A stretch of DNA of 32,889 nucleotides from JAKVCB01 sp963578605. GTDB taxonomy: Bacteria; Planctomycetota; Planctomycetia; Pirellulales; Lacipirellulaceae. Below the pieces are notes generated by a model, which saw only the letters and a program-made list of their open reading frames with translations, was not told the origin of the DNA and searched no databases. Location of the stretch: contig CAUZEA010000066.1 in NCBI GenBank assembly GCA_963578605.1, positions 1 through 32,889 on the forward strand, in the 5' to 3' direction. This document shows positions 30,794-32,889 of the stretch, piece by piece (position 1 is the stretch's first letter; every line of letters begins with the position of its first letter). The position numbers and the translations under genes are program-made.

Positions 30794-32889
30794 TCAATCG
30801 TCAAAGGACCGGTCGATGGACTCGATTTTGTAGGCTTCCAGCACGTCTCCCTGCTTGATGTCGTTAAATCCGGATAATCTGATGCCGCATTCGAATCCTT
30901 CGCGAACTTGTTTTGCATCATCCTTTTCGCGGCGGAGGGTATCGATCGGATAATCGCCGATGACTCTGTTGTCGCGGATGATGCGGCAGCCGCCATTCCG
31001 TTCAATCGTACCGGACAAAACCCGGCAGCCAGCAATGGTACCGATGCGGCTAATCTTGAATATTTGTTGGACCAGGGCGCGTCCGAGTTCAACCTCCTTT
31101 TCTTCCGGTTTAAGCATCCCCTCGAGGGCTGCTTTGAGATCTTCAGTGATTTTGTAAATAACGGAATAGGAGCGGATTTGGACCCCTTTTCGGTCGGCCA
31201 TTTGTCGTGCGCCTTCATCCGGTACGACGTTGAAGCCAATAATGATGGCATCGGAAGCATCGGCTAATGTGACATCGGCTTCGGTTACGCCGCCGACCGT
31301 GGCTTGCAGGATCTTGATGCGTACTTCCGGATGATCAAGCTTTTGAAACTCTTTCTGGATTGCCTCGATCGATCCGCGGACATCGGCCCGCAGAACCAGG
31401 TTCAAGGTTTGCACTTCCTCGGTTGATTCAAGCCGGTCGAAGAGATTTTCGAGAGTGACATGTTGGAAACCGGCATTGGAAAGCGACGCGGTCCGTTCCA
31501 CCGTGATTCGCGACTCGGCAATCGAGCGAGCCTTGACAATATCGTCGAGCACATAAAAGTGTTCCCCTGCATTAGGTGCCGTATTGAGGCCAATCAAATT
31601 AACGGGAACGCTTGGTCCGGCTTCCTCAACCCGCTTTTCAGTATCGAGGGTATCGTACATAGCTTTAACGCGGCCGAATGCATGACCACAAGTCAAGATA
31701 TCGCCCACGCGAAGTGTTCCGTTTTGAACAATCACTTTGGCGACAGCACCTCGGCCTGCTTCTTGTTGAGCTTCCAGGCAGGTACCCAAGGCCAGTCGAT
31801 CTGGATTGGCCTTGTACTCGTTGAGCTCGGCAACTGTGAGCACGGTTTCCAGCAACTCATCCAGGCCGAGACCAGTTTCGGCACTCGTTTTAACCACTTC
31901 CACATCTCCGCCCCATTCGCTCGGGACCAATTCGTTGGCCGTCAGGCCCTGCAAGGCTTTATTTTCGTCGACACCAACTAGATCCATCTTATTGAGCGCG
32001 ACAACGATTGGTACACCGGCAGCTCGGGCATGGCTAATCGCTTCCTCGGTTTGCGGCATCACGCCATCATCGGCGGCGACAACAAGAACCGCGATATCGG
32101 TCACGTTCGCCCCGCGGGCCCGCATTTCGGTAAAGGCTTCGTGCCCCGGCGTATCGACGAACGCAATTGAGCAGCCCGCTTTTTCGATGGTGTAGGCGCG
32201 AATGTGCTGCGTGATCCCACCGCTTTCCCCGCTTACAACGTCGATCCCGATGATCCGATCCAACAGAGAAGTTTTGCCGTGGTCGACGTGTCCCAGGAAG
32301 GTAACAACCGGTGGTCGTTCGACCAACTCGGAGGGATCGTCTTCGAGGACACGAATTCCTTCCAGAATCTGCTCTTCAATACTAATTGCCTGCTTGAATT
32401 CGACATTGATACCCAACTCGACGGCGACCAATTCGGTCATTTCCGGATCCATGGTATCGGTGATGCGTGCCATGACGCCTTCTTCCAGCAGGATCCGTTG
32501 AATCTGCGACGCGGCCACACCGGCTGCCTCCGACAACTCGCGGACACTGCAAGGAAGCTGGAGAGCGACTTTTTCTTTCCGCGGCGCGGCGGTATTGAGC
32601 CCTGAAGAACGTCGAAATCGCCGACTTGGGCGTGACGACTGTTCGTCGTCAGCTCGTTTTGGGGAGCGTCGTCGTTGGAGTTGGCGCTGTTCACGCCCAC
32701 CCAATATGGGGCGGTTTTCTGTCCGCTTGCCTTGTGCATTCTGAGTACCCCGCCGCGCCTTATCCTTATCCTTATCCTTATCCTTATCCTTGTCCTTGTC
32801 CTTGTCCTTGTCCTTGCGACCGGGCCGTCCATCAGTCGTTTCTTTTGCCGGTGGAACCGACTTATCTGTTTTGGTGTCATGTGCGTGTG
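30794..32889 (-). CDS. infB: Translation initiation factor IF-2, N-terminus outside window
   Basis: The frame is open from the stop at 30794 to the window edge (about 698 residues). It contains a low-complexity linker, the IF2_N domain (VRELSEAAGVAASQIQRILL), the G domain with GHVDHGKTSLLD (G1), GGITQHI (switch I), DTPGHEAF (G3) and NKMD (G4), domain II, domain III and the C-terminal fMet-tRNA-binding domain (GRALVQQIFKISRIGTIAGC). IF-2 brings initiator tRNA to the 30S subunit and hydrolyses GTP on 50S joining. In-frame linker sequence continues upstream of the TTG at 32704, so that codon is not the start. The linker holds K(DK)9 (nt 32759-32815). Upstream nusA, if present, is beyond the edge. 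Confidence 0.96.
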   Translation of the reverse strand, partial: HAHDTKTDKSVPPAKETTDGRPGRKDKDKDKDKDKDKDKDKDKARRGTQNAQGKRTENRPILGGREQRQLQRRRSPKRADDEQSSRPSRRFRRSSGLNTAAPRKEKVALQLPCSVRELSEAAGVAASQIQRILLEEGVMARITDTMDPEMTELVAVELGINVEFKQAISIEEQILEGIRVLEDDPSELVERPPVVTFLGHVDHGKTSLLDRIIGIDVVSGESGGITQHIRAYTIEKAGCSIAFVDTPGHEAFTEMRARGANVTDIAVLVVAADDGVMPQTEEAISHARAAGVPIVVALNKMDLVGVDENKALQGLTANELVPSEWGGDVEVVKTSAETGLGLDELLETVLTVAELNEYKANPDRLALGTCLEAQQEAGRGAVAKVIVQNGTLRVGDILTCGHAFGRVKAMYDTLDTEKRVEEAGPSVPVNLIGLNTAPNAGEHFYVLDDIVKARSIAESRITVERTASLSNAGFQHVTLENLFDRLESTEEVQTLNLVLRADVRGSIEAIQKEFQKLDHPEVRIKILQATVGGVTEADVTLADASDAIIIGFNVVPDEGARQMADRKGVQIRSYSVIYKITEDLKAALEGMLKPEEKEVELGRALVQQIFKISRIGTIAGCRVLSGTIERNGGCRIIRDNRVIGDYPIDTLRREKDDAKQVREGFECGIRLSGFNDIKQGDVLEAYKIESIDRSFDD
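32759..32815 (-). repeat. Hexanucleotide repeat encoding (Lys-Asp)n in infB
   Basis: On the plus strand CTT is followed by five ATCCTT and four GTCCTT units without interruption (57 nt), which on the coding strand read as AAG then GAC-AAG or GAT-AAG. The product is alternating Lys-Asp, K(DK)9. Because the unit is 6 nt, slippage would change length without shifting the frame. Confidence 0.9.

Noticed and set aside
30373..31260. Long minus-strand open frame overlapping infB and rbfA
   Set aside because: It lies in another frame over two certain genes, has Ser/Pro/Arg-rich composition of a shadow frame and no family similarity.
1..32889. tRNA genes, insertion sequences, phage or toxin-antitoxin loci
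   Set aside because: No cloverleaf-like sequence with a TTC-loop, transposase, terminal inverted repeat pair or target duplication was found in the gaps.

Overview
The window looks like chromosomal DNA of a planctomycete of the Pirellulales type. The evidence is mixed. Several short conserved proteins (5177-5719, 6132-6380, 29194-30183) resemble families I associate with Planctomycetes. One membrane protein carries the 'RF(S/x)xRxLLIA' segment common in that phylum. Prolyl-tRNA synthetase is of the archaeal/eukaryotic type, there are DUF1573 and cytochrome-c-fused phosphatase-like proteins, few genes have a Shine-Dalgarno sequence, and GTG/TTG starts are frequent. This assignment is by recognition, not by database search. 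I found no rRNA, tRNA, CRISPR array, insertion sequence or phage gene.

Layout. 1-2409 (minus): a three-gene unit of a double-repeat membrane protein, a MoaD/ThiS-like sulfur carrier and a tungsten aldehyde:ferredoxin oxidoreductase that runs off the left edge. 2623-3870 (plus): an MGT/UGT-like glycosyltransferase. 3957-4706 (minus): a TPR lipoprotein with a 17-bp tandem repeat just upstream. 5177-5719 (plus) and 6132-7308 (minus): small planctomycete-type proteins and an FHA-domain protein, with a strong hairpin between convergent genes and a 3 x 21-bp tandem repeat upstream of the FHA gene. 7756-16710 (minus): a long unit with two 3'-5' exoribonucleases (YhaM-like, RNase R), then the glycine cleavage genes gcvT-gcvH-gcvPA-gcvPB and a LipM-like octanoyl/lipoyl transferase. 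17135-25889 (plus): proS, a DUF4416 protein, a WecA/MraY-like glycosyl-1-phosphate transferase, an O-antigen ligase/polymerase-like protein with TPRs, a DUF1573 protein and a phosphatase-like tetraheme cytochrome. 25942-32889 (minus): infB (partial, N-terminus outside), rbfA, a catalytically degenerate endonuclease-III-fold protein with a histone-H1-like tail, a large secreted TPR protein, and a YebC-family protein.

How the genes work together. The gcv cluster is nearly a self-contained glycine decarboxylation and lipoylation module; only the shared L-protein and lipoyl synthase are missing. AOR and MoaD fit as a tungstopterin enzyme with a cofactor-sulfur carrier. GT4 and Wzy-like genes form a surface-polysaccharide pair. 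infB-rbfA is the usual translation/ribosome-maturation pair with two lineage-specific genes appended. Most of the window is housekeeping. The least explained parts are the inactivated EndoIII-like protein with its Lys-rich tail, the short-period repeats in three intergenic regions, and the (Lys-Asp)n hexamer tract in infB.
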